A stretch of 64,000 bases of DNA from JAGDZR01 sp049115695 (GCA_049115695.1 JAGDZR010000016.1:19397-83396), one strand, 5' to 3'. Counted from the stretch's first letter, positions 41,678-51,713 are shown. Notes: generated by a model from the letters alone, not told the origin. Translations and numbers: made by a program.

Positions 41678-44074
41678 TCATGCACCCACCACTTGGTTGG
41701 GAACATTTTTTTCACTTAAAGCCTTTGCCTTGAAGTTAATATACAGCGTAATAAATCCAACTACCGAGACCGAGCTAATTGGCATTAACAATGAAGAAAC
41801 AAGTGGAGTCAGTAGTCCTGTAAATGCAAACGAAAGACCAACCAGATTGTACGAAAATGAAATGGCAAAAGCAATCCACACCGTGCGTACTGCCACTTTT
41901 GAAAAGGAAAGGAAATTACTAAACCTTGACAGACTTTCGGATTGAAGAATCGCATCACTGGCCGGTGAAAACATGTAGACATCATCTGATATCGAAATAC
42001 CTACCTTGCTTTTCTGTAGTGCTCCGGCATCATTTAAGCCATCTCCGACCATCATGACATCAGCATCAGCACCTATCCCTTCTACAAAATTGAGTTTGTC
42101 TTCCGGTGTTTGGTTAAACCTTGTTTCGTTAAAATATGGATCAAGGCGTACTTTTTCCACATGATTGTCTCCTGAAAGGAGGTACAATTCATGGTTCTGT
42201 CTCAGCTTCTGAAGCTCATCAAAAGCACCTTCCCGGTAAGTCTGGTGAAACTCAAATCTTCCCATCATTACACCATCAATTTCCACAAACACGGCAGTCT
42301 GCTCAACTTTCGGTTGATTGAGCCACTCTGCAGCACCCAGGCGAATGTATCGGTCACCTGTACTTGCATAAATACCCTTTCCTACCAACTCCTCAAATTC
42401 GCTCAAGTCTACCCTCCCTCCGGTCTCAAGATGGCTTGCCAGCAATTTGCTCAATGGATGAATAGAAGAAGAGACCGCTGAAAACACCAACATGCGCTCG
42501 GCATCTGTAAGTCTACTACCGATGTATTGAACATTTTCAGGAAGTGGTTTTGATAAGGTTCCGGTTTTATCAAAAACGATTTTCTCCGCTGCGGCAATGG
42601 ACTCAATCACATTCGCATTTTTCAGGTACATCCCCGATCGACCAAAAAGTCGCATGGTATGGCCATACGTAAATGGAACTGCCAAAGCAAGAGCGCAAGG
42701 ACAGGCTACTATCAATATCGAGGTAAATACATTGAGTGAAAGCGCCGGATCTATAAGCAACCAGATACCGCCTCCTAGAAATGCCAGTCCGAGTATGACA
42801 ATAGTAAAATACTTACTGATACGGTCTGTGATGTTGTTCAGTGTACCTCCCCCTTTGTCGCTTTGATTCCAAAGTTTTGTTAAGTGACTGTTGTCTACCG
42901 ATTTATTTAAGGTCAACGTTATAGGCGTTCCCAGATGCCGTCCTCCAGCAAATACTTGTTCGCCAGGCTGCTTCGATACTGGTACTGATTCACCGGTTAC
43001 AAAACTATAGTCAATGTTACCTACTCCTTCTTCAATCACAGCGTCTGCAGGTATGAGCTCCTGATTATGCACGACAATGTGATCGCCAACATCAAGACTT
43101 TCGATCTTGGTAACCACTTCCTTTCCATTCTCCAGCTTGGATACTGCAATTGGAAAAAAGGAGCTCACATCCCTTTCAAAAGAGAGTGCCTGATAAGACT
43201 TGTGCTGGTACCATCTACCGATCAACAGGAAGAAAACCAAGCCGTTGAGTGAGTCTACATAGCCTCCACCATCCAGCAGCAGTATATCCACTAAACTTCT
43301 GACAAATAGGGTCAAAATACCGATGGAAATGGGTACATCAATATTGACGAATTTATGTTTGAGGCCTTTCCAGGCAGATTGGAAGTATACATTACTACTA
43401 TAAAAAAAGACGGGTAGCGCAAACAGCAAATTCAGGTAACCGAAAAGCTCCAGAAACTGGGTAGGCAACTGATAGTTGAAATCCAGATATTCTGGAATGC
43501 TGATGAGCATGGAGTTCCCAAAGAAGAATCCCGCAACAGCAAGTCGGATGACCAGATCGGATTTTTGAGTTTTTTGTTTGTTGAGCTCAATAGCTGGCGG
43601 ATAACCAATTGTGTCCAATAATACAGCCAACGCTTTAAGAGATAACTTATCTGAGTAGTACATCAAGGTCACCTCCTTGGTAACGAAATTAACTGTGGAC
43701 TTTACAACAGCTGAATTGATTTTCGAGATATGTTCAAGCAACCAAATGCATGAACTACAGTGAATTGTAGGTAAAAAAAAGTTTGCTTTGGAAAGCCCTT
43801 CATGTTCAAACTCAATAAACTCAGCCGCGATTTCAGGCAGATCCAATGCCTTATACTTCAGCTCTGCTCCTTTGGTCTTGTTAACCGTTTTTACTTTTTC
43901 ATCGAGCTCATAAAAATCACAAAGATTCGATTCGTTGATGATTTGATAAACTGACTTACATCCATCACAGCAAAAAACGTACGCATCATATAAGATCTGA
44001 GCGTTTGGCTTTACCGCTTCCCCACAGTGATAGCATGATAGCACTTCAGTTTTAGGCTTTCGTAGTTTATCCAT
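41678..44074 (-). CDS. ccoI: Copper-exporting P1B-type ATPase CcoI (FixI)
   Basis: ATG 44074 (MDKLRKPKTEV) is preferred over ATG 44083. An N-terminal metal-binding region contains CYHCGEAV and FCCDGCKSVYQIINE, then a heavy-metal domain with CSSCIWLLEHI. The P-type ATPase core has TGESVPVSK, CPCALALAVP in the sixth helix, the phosphorylation motif FDKTGTLS, HPLSKLLASH and GDGLNDAGAL. CcoI delivers copper to the cbb3 oxidase. It heads the operon and is preceded by a terminator at 44151-44176, with the ccoI promoter likely within 44084-44150 or provided from upstream. Confidence 0.95.
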   Translation of the reverse strand: MDKLRKPKTEVLSCYHCGEAVKPNAQILYDAYVFCCDGCKSVYQIINESNLCDFYELDEKVKTVNKTKGAELKYKALDLPEIAAEFIEFEHEGLSKANFFLPTIHCSSCIWLLEHISKINSAVVKSTVNFVTKEVTLMYYSDKLSLKALAVLLDTIGYPPAIELNKQKTQKSDLVIRLAVAGFFFGNSMLISIPEYLDFNYQLPTQFLELFGYLNLLFALPVFFYSSNVYFQSAWKGLKHKFVNIDVPISIGILTLFVRSLVDILLLDGGGYVDSLNGLVFFLLIGRWYQHKSYQALSFERDVSSFFPIAVSKLENGKEVVTKIESLDVGDHIVVHNQELIPADAVIEEGVGNIDYSFVTGESVPVSKQPGEQVFAGGRHLGTPITLTLNKSVDNSHLTKLWNQSDKGGGTLNNITDRISKYFTIVILGLAFLGGGIWLLIDPALSLNVFTSILIVACPCALALAVPFTYGHTMRLFGRSGMYLKNANVIESIAAAEKIVFDKTGTLSKPLPENVQYIGSRLTDAERMLVFSAVSSSIHPLSKLLASHLETGGRVDLSEFEELVGKGIYASTGDRYIRLGAAEWLNQPKVEQTAVFVEIDGVMMGRFEFHQTYREGAFDELQKLRQNHELYLLSGDNHVEKVRLDPYFNETRFNQTPEDKLNFVEGIGADADVMMVGDGLNDAGALQKSKVGISISDDVYMFSPASDAILQSESLSRFSNFLSFSKVAVRTVWIAFAISFSYNLVGLSFAFTGLLTPLVSSLLMPISSVSVVGFITLYINFKAKALSEKNVPNQVVGA

Positions 44075-44150
44075 CAACCACAAAAATAGAATTATCTGGA
44101 GATCAAGTAACTGACATCAATTGGATTGAATTCCTGAGGATTGTCATAAA

Positions 44151-44176
44151 AAAATGCCTCTTTGCAGAGGCATTTT
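44151..44176 (-). terminator. Intrinsic terminator upstream of ccoI
   Basis: Arms 44151-44161 and 44166-44176 form a perfect 11-bp stem with loop TTGC. On the minus strand the stem is followed by a run of U residues. It lies downstream, on that strand, of a promoter-like segment at 44224-44278 and therefore bounds a candidate short transcript. Confidence 0.8.
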
Positions 44177-44217
44177 AGCTGAAGTGGTGACTCAATAAAT
44201 TATGGATAATCAAAATG
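44151..44217 (-). ncRNA. Candidate small RNA between two terminators
   Basis: A promoter-like element on the minus strand (TTG at 44252-44254, 20-base spacer, TACCTTAG at 44224-44231, close to the Bacteroidota TAnnTTTG box) would start RNA near 44217, and an 11-bp stem with U-run would end it near 44148. No open frame of note occurs in these ~70 bases. It could be an attenuated ccoI leader or an independent small RNA; neither is demonstrated. Confidence 0.3.
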
Positions 44218-44223
44218 ACATCA

Positions 44224-44278
44224 CTAAGGTATTTGAAAACCGACCCTCAATCAATACCCAGAATTGGGTATTTTGACA
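44224..44278 (-). promoter_or_regulatory. Promoter-associated palindrome (copy X) upstream of ccoI
   Basis: AATACCC (44253-44259) and GGGTATT (44266-44272) form a perfect 7-bp inverted repeat with TTTGACA adjoining. The TTG of a probable -33 element lies in one arm, and TACCTTAG sits 20 bases further on. The same block with the same spacing occurs at 51844-51900 before the S74 gene. Confidence 0.5.
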
Positions 44279-44281
44279 CAA

Positions 44282-44307
44282 AAAAAGACCTCCGAAGAGG
44301 CCTTTTT
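44282..44307 (-). terminator. Intrinsic terminator of the S74-LRR operon
   Basis: Arms 44282-44292 and 44297-44307 form an 11-bp stem, fully paired on the minus strand (one G-U), loop of four, followed by U-residues. It lies 21 bases after the LRR gene's stop. Confidence 0.85.
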
Positions 44308-44327
44308 AAAACATAACTAATCAAGTG

Positions 44328-47291
44328 CTATTTTTTAATAATCTTAATCGTATTCGTCACGGGCACACCCCCATCCGTGAGTTGCATGAAGTAAACTCCA
44401 CCCGTCTGTGATATCAAATCGATGGTAGCAGACTGCACACCCATGGCATGGCTGATAGTTTGCTGCATTAGGCGAACACCATTGATATCAAACAATTCAG
44501 CTTGCAATTGATCGAGCTTTCGATAAACACGATAGTCAAATGATAATACACCATCTGTTGGATTTGGATAGACGACAATGTCCTTCAGGAATGGCTTTAT
44601 GGAATAAAGCTCCTCAACCACTTCCACCTGAATACCCTCTTCTGTAATCACAGCTGCCAACTGGAATGAATTATCTTCGGTCGTCCCTCCGGCACCAATC
44701 TCAAATTCAATGGCCGTGCTTTCATCCATGGCAACACCCGGATACTGAATGTTCAATAAGTAAATACCATCTGGAATATTGCTGAATTCGAAATTACCTT
44801 CATCATCTGATTCCACATAGGCTACCAACTCGAGCTCCTCTTCATCTACTCTACCACCACCTCCTGTCGTCCTTCTTCTCAAAGAACAGGCAGCTTTCTT
44901 CACTCGTCTCCTTGATTCGGGTCTTGAGCCTGGGTCAGTATCTGATATTTCCTCTTCAAGTACACCACCAATTCTACCTGTATTCTCAGGTTTAGGCTCG
45001 AAATTACCCGGGTTAGGAATCATCACAATATCAATCCCCTCTGTCTTCGTTCTCAACTCCAAAATATCTGCAAACACCCAGTTCGCCGAACTTTTGTACC
45101 AGGTCTGCATGACCTGTGATTTGAAAGGGACACCCCGATCTATTTTCACTACATAGTCACCCAGGATAATGTCCTCCAAAATATAATCACCATTTTCAGA
45201 AAGAGTTGATACACCTGCAGAGTCAAACGGACCATCTTTTACCCTGAATATCTCCACTATCCCGTCAGGCAAAGGATTGCCCGCAGAATCCAGAAATACT
45301 CGACCAAATACATCGTCGGTTGCAAGTAGTTGATTCTGAGAGGTCGATAGTGTTAGATCAGGCAAATTCGCATTTTTCACCTGCACGTTGTAACTCCCCA
45401 TTTTGAAGAAATCCATTTCCTCAACGATATGCAGTGGATTTGTCGCTCCGGCTATTGCCAATGTGTCAAAATACCACTGGTAACTATTACCCAAACCAGG
45501 CACATTTGCAACCAAATCCACATCACTACCCGCTTTTACGGTATCTCTTGATGCCAGCCCATAAGATTTCTGAGGAGCATAGTCAAAGGTGCCAATTGAA
45601 GCATTAGGTACCAGATCACCAAACGACAACCTGTTACTGGCTACTCGTAGCTCTGTCAACACTTCATGTCCTGACATGTCAGGTAGTCGTGTGATATCAT
45701 TATTAGATATATCAAGGCTTGCCAGGTTTCCAATCCTACGAATTGCAACAGGCATGCGTCCTCTGAGTCCTTTATTGGACAAATCCAACTTCTCAACTCG
45801 TGTTCCATCAGTATTGAAGGAAACTCCTTCCCAATCATTCAATGAACCTGATAACCAACTCGATGCATTGGACCAATTGTCACCATCAAGTGCTTCATAC
45901 ACTGCCACCAGAGACAAACTATCTCTGCGACGAGAAGAAACACTGATGACAAATGGCTGAGTGTGAAGCGTTAGGTCTCCGACCTGGATGTTTGTAATCT
46001 CCAACACATATTCACCTTCATCTTCTGCTGAAGCTGCTGGAATACCAAATACATCGAAATCCTGATCGCCTTGCAACTCTCCATCCTTGTACCACTGGTA
46101 GACATTGTTGCTACCCGCCACTGTTTCACCGAACTGAATGGAAGCTCCTGTTGATAACAAAGTATCCAATCCAACTCCAAGGGAATCCTGTGGGGCATAC
46201 GTGAAGTTCTGCAAAATGATATTAGGTTCCAGATCACCAAAATCAAGTTGATTTTCTGAGACGTTAATTTCAGTAATCGTAAACGCCCTACTGGATAGAT
46301 CGGGTAACACACTGAATCTATTTTGCTGGATCAAGACACGTTGCAAATCCGCAAAACCGGACAAGAAAGCCAATGACCCACTAAGTTGGTTGTGACTCAC
46401 CACAAACTGCTTCAACCCGGCTGACCTGCCCATATTAGGAAATGCACCTGTCAGGTCATTCCCGGCAATGTTGAACCTGACTAAACTATCCAATCTGCCG
46501 TACGAAGCAGGGATGCTTCCATCCAGGAAGTTACTGGCCACATTCAATTCCTTGAGACCCAGTATCAAGTCCAGGCTATCAGGCACGTTTCCGCGCAGTT
46601 TATTTGAATCCAGCCTAATCACCTCCAGAAATCCCATCCGATGCATTTTGGGTATCAAACCTCCCAATTCATTATTCGATAGGTTAAGCGTTTCCAAACT
46701 TGTCAAATTTGAAACAGCTGGAGGTATATTACCACTCAGCTTATTATGTGACAAGTTCAGTCGTCTCAGATTCTGCATATCGCCAACACCTGCCGGGATA
46801 TCTTTCTCCAGAGCATTGTTGCTAAGGTTCAAAGCAACCATTGAAGTCAGCAATCCCAGTGAATCAGGAATAAAACCCTGCAGGTTGTTCTCTGGCAACT
46901 CAAGAGCCGCTACCCGGTCTCCATCAAGCCTCACCCCAAACCAATCTGCAACCGGACCTACTAACCAATTTCCATGATCAATCCAGGTTTGTCCAAATGT
47001 CTCCTTGTAAAAGGCAACCAGTGCCAAAGAATCTGTCTTGTTGACACCTCCACCGGCAGCTGTCGAAGATGTGATAAAGTTGGCCGGCACAAAACCTACA
47101 TACATGGTAATGTTGCCTCCTGTTGCTGTCTGACTCGAAGCAGCTGGATCTCCAACCACGCCAATCTGCTGGTAGACGCCCCCACTGGACAATCTACCTC
47201 CCTGACTGGTTACAACCCCCTGAGCAAAAACCAGGGATGCTGTAAGCATCAGTGATATGGTGAATAATATATTCCTCATCTCTAATTTCAT
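44328..47291 (-). CDS. Secreted LRR/Ig-like surface protein with T9SS type A sorting domain
   Basis: ATG 47291 or 47279 begins a signal peptide (MRNILFTISLMLTASLVFAQ); TTG 47303 is also in frame and abuts the preceding stop. The protein then has a first leucine-rich repeat set (residues ~95-335, L-x-x-L-x-L-S-N-N units such as LETLNLSNNELGGLIP), an Ig-like segment (YQWYKDGELQ), a short second LRR set, another Ig-like part, an SdrD-like beta domain (GRVFLDSAGNPLPDGIVEIF), a basic cysteine-containing insert (SRRRVKKAACSLRRRT), a second beta domain and a C-terminal T9SS block (VVYPNPTDGVLSFDYRV, GVYFMQLTDGG, NTIKIIKK). It is a likely adhesin or substrate-binding protein, secreted by T9SS and co-transcribed with the S74 gene. 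Confidence 0.85.
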   Translation of the reverse strand: MKLEMRNILFTISLMLTASLVFAQGVVTSQGGRLSSGGVYQQIGVVGDPAASSQTATGGNITMYVGFVPANFITSSTAAGGGVNKTDSLALVAFYKETFGQTWIDHGNWLVGPVADWFGVRLDGDRVAALELPENNLQGFIPDSLGLLTSMVALNLSNNALEKDIPAGVGDMQNLRRLNLSHNKLSGNIPPAVSNLTSLETLNLSNNELGGLIPKMHRMGFLEVIRLDSNKLRGNVPDSLDLILGLKELNVASNFLDGSIPASYGRLDSLVRFNIAGNDLTGAFPNMGRSAGLKQFVVSHNQLSGSLAFLSGFADLQRVLIQQNRFSVLPDLSSRAFTITEINVSENQLDFGDLEPNIILQNFTYAPQDSLGVGLDTLLSTGASIQFGETVAGSNNVYQWYKDGELQGDQDFDVFGIPAASAEDEGEYVLEITNIQVGDLTLHTQPFVISVSSRRRDSLSLVAVYEALDGDNWSNASSWLSGSLNDWEGVSFNTDGTRVEKLDLSNKGLRGRMPVAIRRIGNLASLDISNNDITRLPDMSGHEVLTELRVASNRLSFGDLVPNASIGTFDYAPQKSYGLASRDTVKAGSDVDLVANVPGLGNSYQWYFDTLAIAGATNPLHIVEEMDFFKMGSYNVQVKNANLPDLTLSTSQNQLLATDDVFGRVFLDSAGNPLPDGIVEIFRVKDGPFDSAGVSTLSENGDYILEDIILGDYVVKIDRGVPFKSQVMQTWYKSSANWVFADILELRTKTEGIDIVMIPNPGNFEPKPENTGRIGGVLEEEISDTDPGSRPESRRRVKKAACSLRRRTTGGGGRVDEEELELVAYVESDDEGNFEFSNIPDGIYLLNIQYPGVAMDESTAIEFEIGAGGTTEDNSFQLAAVITEEGIQVEVVEELYSIKPFLKDIVVYPNPTDGVLSFDYRVYRKLDQLQAELFDINGVRLMQQTISHAMGVQSATIDLISQTGGVYFMQLTDGGVPVTNTIKIIKK

Positions 47292-47303
47292 CTTGAGGAA
47301 CAA

Positions 47304-50300
47304 TTACTTACTTACACTTTGATTGCCACTTGTGATCATGGCCTTGATGGCCGCTATTTCCGCTTTTAAGTCATCTATCTCCGAACCGCTCGATTTGGCC
47401 AGCTCGGCTTTAAGCTCTTGATTTTCATCTTCCAGGTCTGTGATTTTCTCATTCAATTCCTTCACTGCCTCAATCAATAAAGCCGTCATGGAAACATAAT
47501 CAACCGACTTATATCCATCAGCACCAGTCTTGACGAGCTGCGGCATCACTGCTTCAACTTCCTGCGCTATTACACCGACTCGTTGACGTGTCTCTGTTAT
47601 GCCCTTAACTTCTTCAGCCTTCTTATTCCAATAATAGGTTACCCCATTTAGCGCTAATGTCTTGTTCAATGCACTTGGGATATTTGTGATGGATTTCTTA
47701 AACCTTCTATCAGACACGTTATTGAGTGCTCCAGTATAATTAAGATTGGTTGCCCAAATTGTATCTGCATCTATTTCTCCAGTACTACCAGTCATTGAAA
47801 TAGTAGTGTTGGATGCATCGGAAATAACTATTTCTCCACTGCTCGCATTATCATTTATTTCTACAGAATAGTTTGTTCCATTTGCTCGGTAGACCCTAAC
47901 TCCACCTCCCCCGGAGATTTCCACACCAGCCTGACTTACACTATTACTCGCTACCAGTTGCCCAAAATAGTTACTACCACCATCATCTTCTGTCTTCATT
48001 TCCATATACGTCGTTCCAGTTGGGTCTGCCAACGTAAGCCTTCCCTGTCCGTCAGTTCCATAGTTACTTTCAAGAGAAACTCTAACAGCACCATTATCAA
48101 CAGTGCCACCATTGATTAATTGAATACTCTCTTTACCAATATGAGCAGCGGTATCCCACGCATTTCCAGTAACTACACTACTCAGGAATTCAGCATCTCC
48201 AGATCCATTAATTTGAACACCAAAACCTCCACTGCCATCATCCATCGCAATGTAATTCCCATTTCCCGGGTTGATTTGAATACCTCCAATCTGAGCGCTT
48301 CCGTCCTGTCCGTTTAACTCAATCGTACCCGCACCTGTATTGTCTGATAAACCAAGACCACCACCACCTGATCCATACATATTGCTGGTCATATAGGCGG
48401 TTGACCAACCATCATCTGCGCCCATACCAGCTGTAACAAACTCAATACGTTCCTTGTAGATTTGCACTGCGGTATCATTGATGTCTCCAACGCTAAACTC
48501 ATTGGATATCCATCCTCCTCCATTTTGTCCATCTATCACAAATGTTCCTTCTTCTGTGGCATTGGTTATAGCGAAATAGCTGTTGCTTCCGTTTAACTCA
48601 AATCTTAAACTTCCTGCAGGATCGTGCATGGTCAAATAACCGCCATTTTGTGCTGATAATCCCAAGGTACTGGTACCGGCATTATCCTGCAACTCTATGC
48701 CTCCGCCTCCACTTCCGTAAAGATTACTAGTAAGATTTACACTTCCTCCTTGCAAACCACCAACATCAGTGCTTACTAAATTCAAATTACCCACGCTACT
48801 TGTGGTGTCTTTACTCACGAACATATCAACATTTGTCTGAAACCAAGTACCACCATCATCGCTATCTCCGTATAGAGATATGTTACCCAAATCATGACTG
48901 ACCCAGGACTGAGCACCAATTAAAACGTTTGGTGTGCTAGTGCCATTCAGGTTAATCTGACCAGCACCTCCGGTAGGATCTGCACTCTGATCATTGATGA
49001 TATTCATACTGACCATAGTTTTTGGCTCTCCACTTCCATTGTCTATTCCACTTAACAAATTCAAATACCCATATGAGCCAATATTTCCTGAGCTATCTAC
49101 CCCAATGGATGCTCGATGTACCCATCCACTAGACAAGCCATCATCAGATCCATACAGATGAATTTCACCAAAAGGTATTCCATTGCGATCCTGGCTTGCA
49201 AAATCAATTGCTGGCAATCCGAAATTAGGAGCATTTAGATTACCATCGATGGTAACATCTCCCTGAAAATGTCCATGACCACCACCTAGCCAGGTAGTAT
49301 CCGTACTTCCAAAGAGCTCCAGCCTTGAGTCAAATGCATCAATAAATACACGATCTCCATTCTGATCACCTAGGGTTATTTGACCTGATCCTTCTCCTGG
49401 ATTACCATCATCGGATATAGCCAAGCCAATCATTGTTCTTGGATCTCCACTCCCATTATCGACACCAGTATTAATATTGATAAATCCTGTCGATCCAATA
49501 TTCGCAGAACTATCTACCCCTATGTCCACTCTGTTGGTGCCGCCATTTGCTAATCCATCATCAGCACCTTCGAAGTTCATCTGACCAAAAGGTGTTCCAT
49601 TTCTATCATTACTGAATGCGTTAATTCCCGCTGGTAAGCCACCTCCGGGAGCATTACCATCTACCGTTAGGTTTCCTGTGACATGTAAATCTCCATCAAA
49701 ATACCCAGCCCAGTTATTAGCGCTTCCTTCAGCTTTTCCATAGACACCATAGTTGTTGTTACCTGTGGCATTGACCCAGCCGTAAACGCCATAATTGTTA
49801 TTACCAGTTACACCGCTCACTCTTGCTCTAAGGCCATAGTTAGTATTGGTGAAAGACGAGTCCTGATTTCCCTGCACGCTTAGATCAGCTCCAAAGTTGG
49901 TGGAGTTACCAGCATTATTTTGATTAATACCTCGAAATCCATAGGTCAGCGATTCACTCGCTCCAAATACTTCGGCCCTCACACCGTACTTTAGCTGAGG
50001 TTCATTACCAGCTGCCACCCCGTAGACCCCTGTTGTAAAGCTTTGCTGTCCGGCTCGCTGCTGCCCAAGACCGTAAACACCCGTTTGAATATTGCCTGTT
50101 GAGGACATACCTCTTATCGCAGCATCCCAATTGGTAGCGTTGGGAAATGAATCATTTTCATCGTTAACCAGTTGTGTTTCAAACGTCCAATTCTTAGTGG
50201 AATCATTTACTAGCGCATGCTTGACGAAATTTCCTACCGGAGCATTCCCATCGACCATCAAATTACCTTTAATGTGTACATCACCGGTTGCACCATTTAA

Positions 50301-51713
50301 CATAATCGTTGTATCCTGGTTAGAATTACGCAATTCGAATTTACCAAAATGGAATCCGCCATCATCGGAGTAACCTCCCATTTCCACAAGATTCACGTTC
50401 TGACCTCCCTGATTAGATGCATGTGGACCCATCAAACGCATGCGCCCAACTCCACCACCAAATCCATCATCAGCCACTGTGATATCTACCATCCGATCAT
50501 TAATGCCTTTGCTTTGCCATTCAGCCTTGTTGGTCAACAACCAGATACCAGCTCTACTCATTGCCGGTGTACCACCATCCTGCCAGTTGCCCCCCATCAC
50601 GATATTGTTTGCTGAATCAGGAGCACCAAGATTAAGCCACCCTGTCGATAAGGACGATTTATGACCATCTGGATTACCCAACCTCAGGTTACCATAACCA
50701 TCCAATGCCGCCATCGAGATTGAATCTCGTCTCAAGTCCAATCTTCCAACGGAGGTGTTATTTGCTGTGTCTGTTTCAGCAAAATAATCACCCACAACGC
50801 TTCCATTTTCATCTCTTACTTCATATCGATCAGAACCTGATGATTGCAACTTGCCTGTAATCATCACATCCCCATCAAACCAACCGGCCCAGTTTTCCGT
50901 GCCGTTTTGCGCATGTCCTCGAACACCTATGTTTCTACCGGCTCCCTCAGCTATTCCTTCTGCCCCGATATGTTCTGAATTACCAGATCCGTATGCTCTA
51001 CCTCTGACCGCTATTTGAGTAAGTGTGTCTCCTCCTACTTGATTGGAGTTAGCTCGACCCCAAACTCCCCAGTTTTGACCACCACCGCCAGAATAACCGG
51101 CGACACCTACACCACCACCTGTTCCGGTTGCTGTATACTGACCTTGAATTACTCTTCCGCCTACATTAGAGTTACCATTGATCCAACTTAATTGTGCCGC
51201 AGTAAACAACTCAGGATCTGTGAGATTTACGCCTGCTGAAATGGCTCTTCTGTTTTCCGTATTCCCTACAAATGTTCCTTTGATGCTTACGTTTCCAGAA
51301 CCTCCACTATTGATAATCACAGTCGTATCATTACTGGCGTTCTTCATATATATAGAGTCCAGAAACACAACATCTTGTTTAACTGCCAATGCTGCATAAA
51401 TAGTCACTGGTGACAATGCCGTGCCGTTTACACTAATCCCAAGCTGAGTCTCGGGACTATCGACGAATAAATTGGTAGGCAGTGGGGTTTTACTCCCCAG
51501 GATCGCACTGTAAAAACCATTTACAATTTGAATGTTTTCGTGTGTTTCAGTCCATCCGTATGTTGACATACTGAAGGCCAATGTTCGTTGACCATTTACT
51601 GGCAATCCGTCTTCCAACAATTTACCCTGAAACGGCAGTTTTGCTGACTGTGACATAGCCAATAAGCCTAATAATAACAGGCTTAAGGAGAGGAATTTTT
51701 TTAAAGAAGTCAT
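47304..51713 (-). CDS. Giant tail-fibre-like surface protein with C-terminal S74 chaperone domain
   Basis: The protein has 1469 residues and a signal peptide (MTSLKKFLSLSLLLLGLLAM). The long middle is a repetitive, glycine/asparagine-rich beta structure with recurring NNYGVYGKAEGSANNWAGYF, DGDLHVTGNLTVDGNAPGG and similar units, as in bacteriophage tail fibres and Bacteroidota surface filaments. The C-terminal ~140 residues are a Peptidase_S74 intramolecular chaperone (NNVSDRRFKKSITNIPSALN with the candidate self-cleavage serine, then RVGVIAQEVEAVMPQLV) followed by a coiled coil. Such domains trimerise the shaft and may be released by autocleavage. No T9SS tail is seen. The next gene starts immediately after its stop. 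Confidence 0.88.
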   Translation of the reverse strand: MTSLKKFLSLSLLLLGLLAMSQSAKLPFQGKLLEDGLPVNGQRTLAFSMSTYGWTETHENIQIVNGFYSAILGSKTPLPTNLFVDSPETQLGISVNGTALSPVTIYAALAVKQDVVFLDSIYMKNASNDTTVIINSGGSGNVSIKGTFVGNTENRRAISAGVNLTDPELFTAAQLSWINGNSNVGGRVIQGQYTATGTGGGVGVAGYSGGGGQNWGVWGRANSNQVGGDTLTQIAVRGRAYGSGNSEHIGAEGIAEGAGRNIGVRGHAQNGTENWAGWFDGDVMITGKLQSSGSDRYEVRDENGSVVGDYFAETDTANNTSVGRLDLRRDSISMAALDGYGNLRLGNPDGHKSSLSTGWLNLGAPDSANNIVMGGNWQDGGTPAMSRAGIWLLTNKAEWQSKGINDRMVDITVADDGFGGGVGRMRLMGPHASNQGGQNVNLVEMGGYSDDGGFHFGKFELRNSNQDTTIMLNGATGDVHIKGNLMVDGNAPVGNFVKHALVNDSTKNWTFETQLVNDENDSFPNATNWDAAIRGMSSTGNIQTGVYGLGQQRAGQQSFTTGVYGVAAGNEPQLKYGVRAEVFGASESLTYGFRGINQNNAGNSTNFGADLSVQGNQDSSFTNTNYGLRARVSGVTGNNNYGVYGWVNATGNNNYGVYGKAEGSANNWAGYFDGDLHVTGNLTVDGNAPGGGLPAGINAFSNDRNGTPFGQMNFEGADDGLANGGTNRVDIGVDSSANIGSTGFININTGVDNGSGDPRTMIGLAISDDGNPGEGSGQITLGDQNGDRVFIDAFDSRLELFGSTDTTWLGGGHGHFQGDVTIDGNLNAPNFGLPAIDFASQDRNGIPFGEIHLYGSDDGLSSGWVHRASIGVDSSGNIGSYGYLNLLSGIDNGSGEPKTMVSMNIINDQSADPTGGAGQINLNGTSTPNVLIGAQSWVSHDLGNISLYGDSDDGGTWFQTNVDMFVSKDTTSSVGNLNLVSTDVGGLQGGSVNLTSNLYGSGGGGIELQDNAGTSTLGLSAQNGGYLTMHDPAGSLRFELNGSNSYFAITNATEEGTFVIDGQNGGGWISNEFSVGDINDTAVQIYKERIEFVTAGMGADDGWSTAYMTSNMYGSGGGGLGLSDNTGAGTIELNGQDGSAQIGGIQINPGNGNYIAMDDGSGGFGVQINGSGDAEFLSSVVTGNAWDTAAHIGKESIQLINGGTVDNGAVRVSLESNYGTDGQGRLTLADPTGTTYMEMKTEDDGGSNYFGQLVASNSVSQAGVEISGGGGVRVYRANGTNYSVEINDNASSGEIVISDASNTTISMTGSTGEIDADTIWATNLNYTGALNNVSDRRFKKSITNIPSALNKTLALNGVTYYWNKKAEEVKGITETRQRVGVIAQEVEAVMPQLVKTGADGYKSVDYVSMTALLIEAVKELNEKITDLEDENQELKAELAKSSGSEIDDLKAEIAAIKAMITSGNQSVSK

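Noticed and set aside
44101..44125. Possible FNR-type site upstream of ccoI
   Set aside because: TCAA/TTGA-like fragments occur, but the spacing does not fit the TTGAT-N4-ATCAA symmetry, so no Fnr box is claimed.
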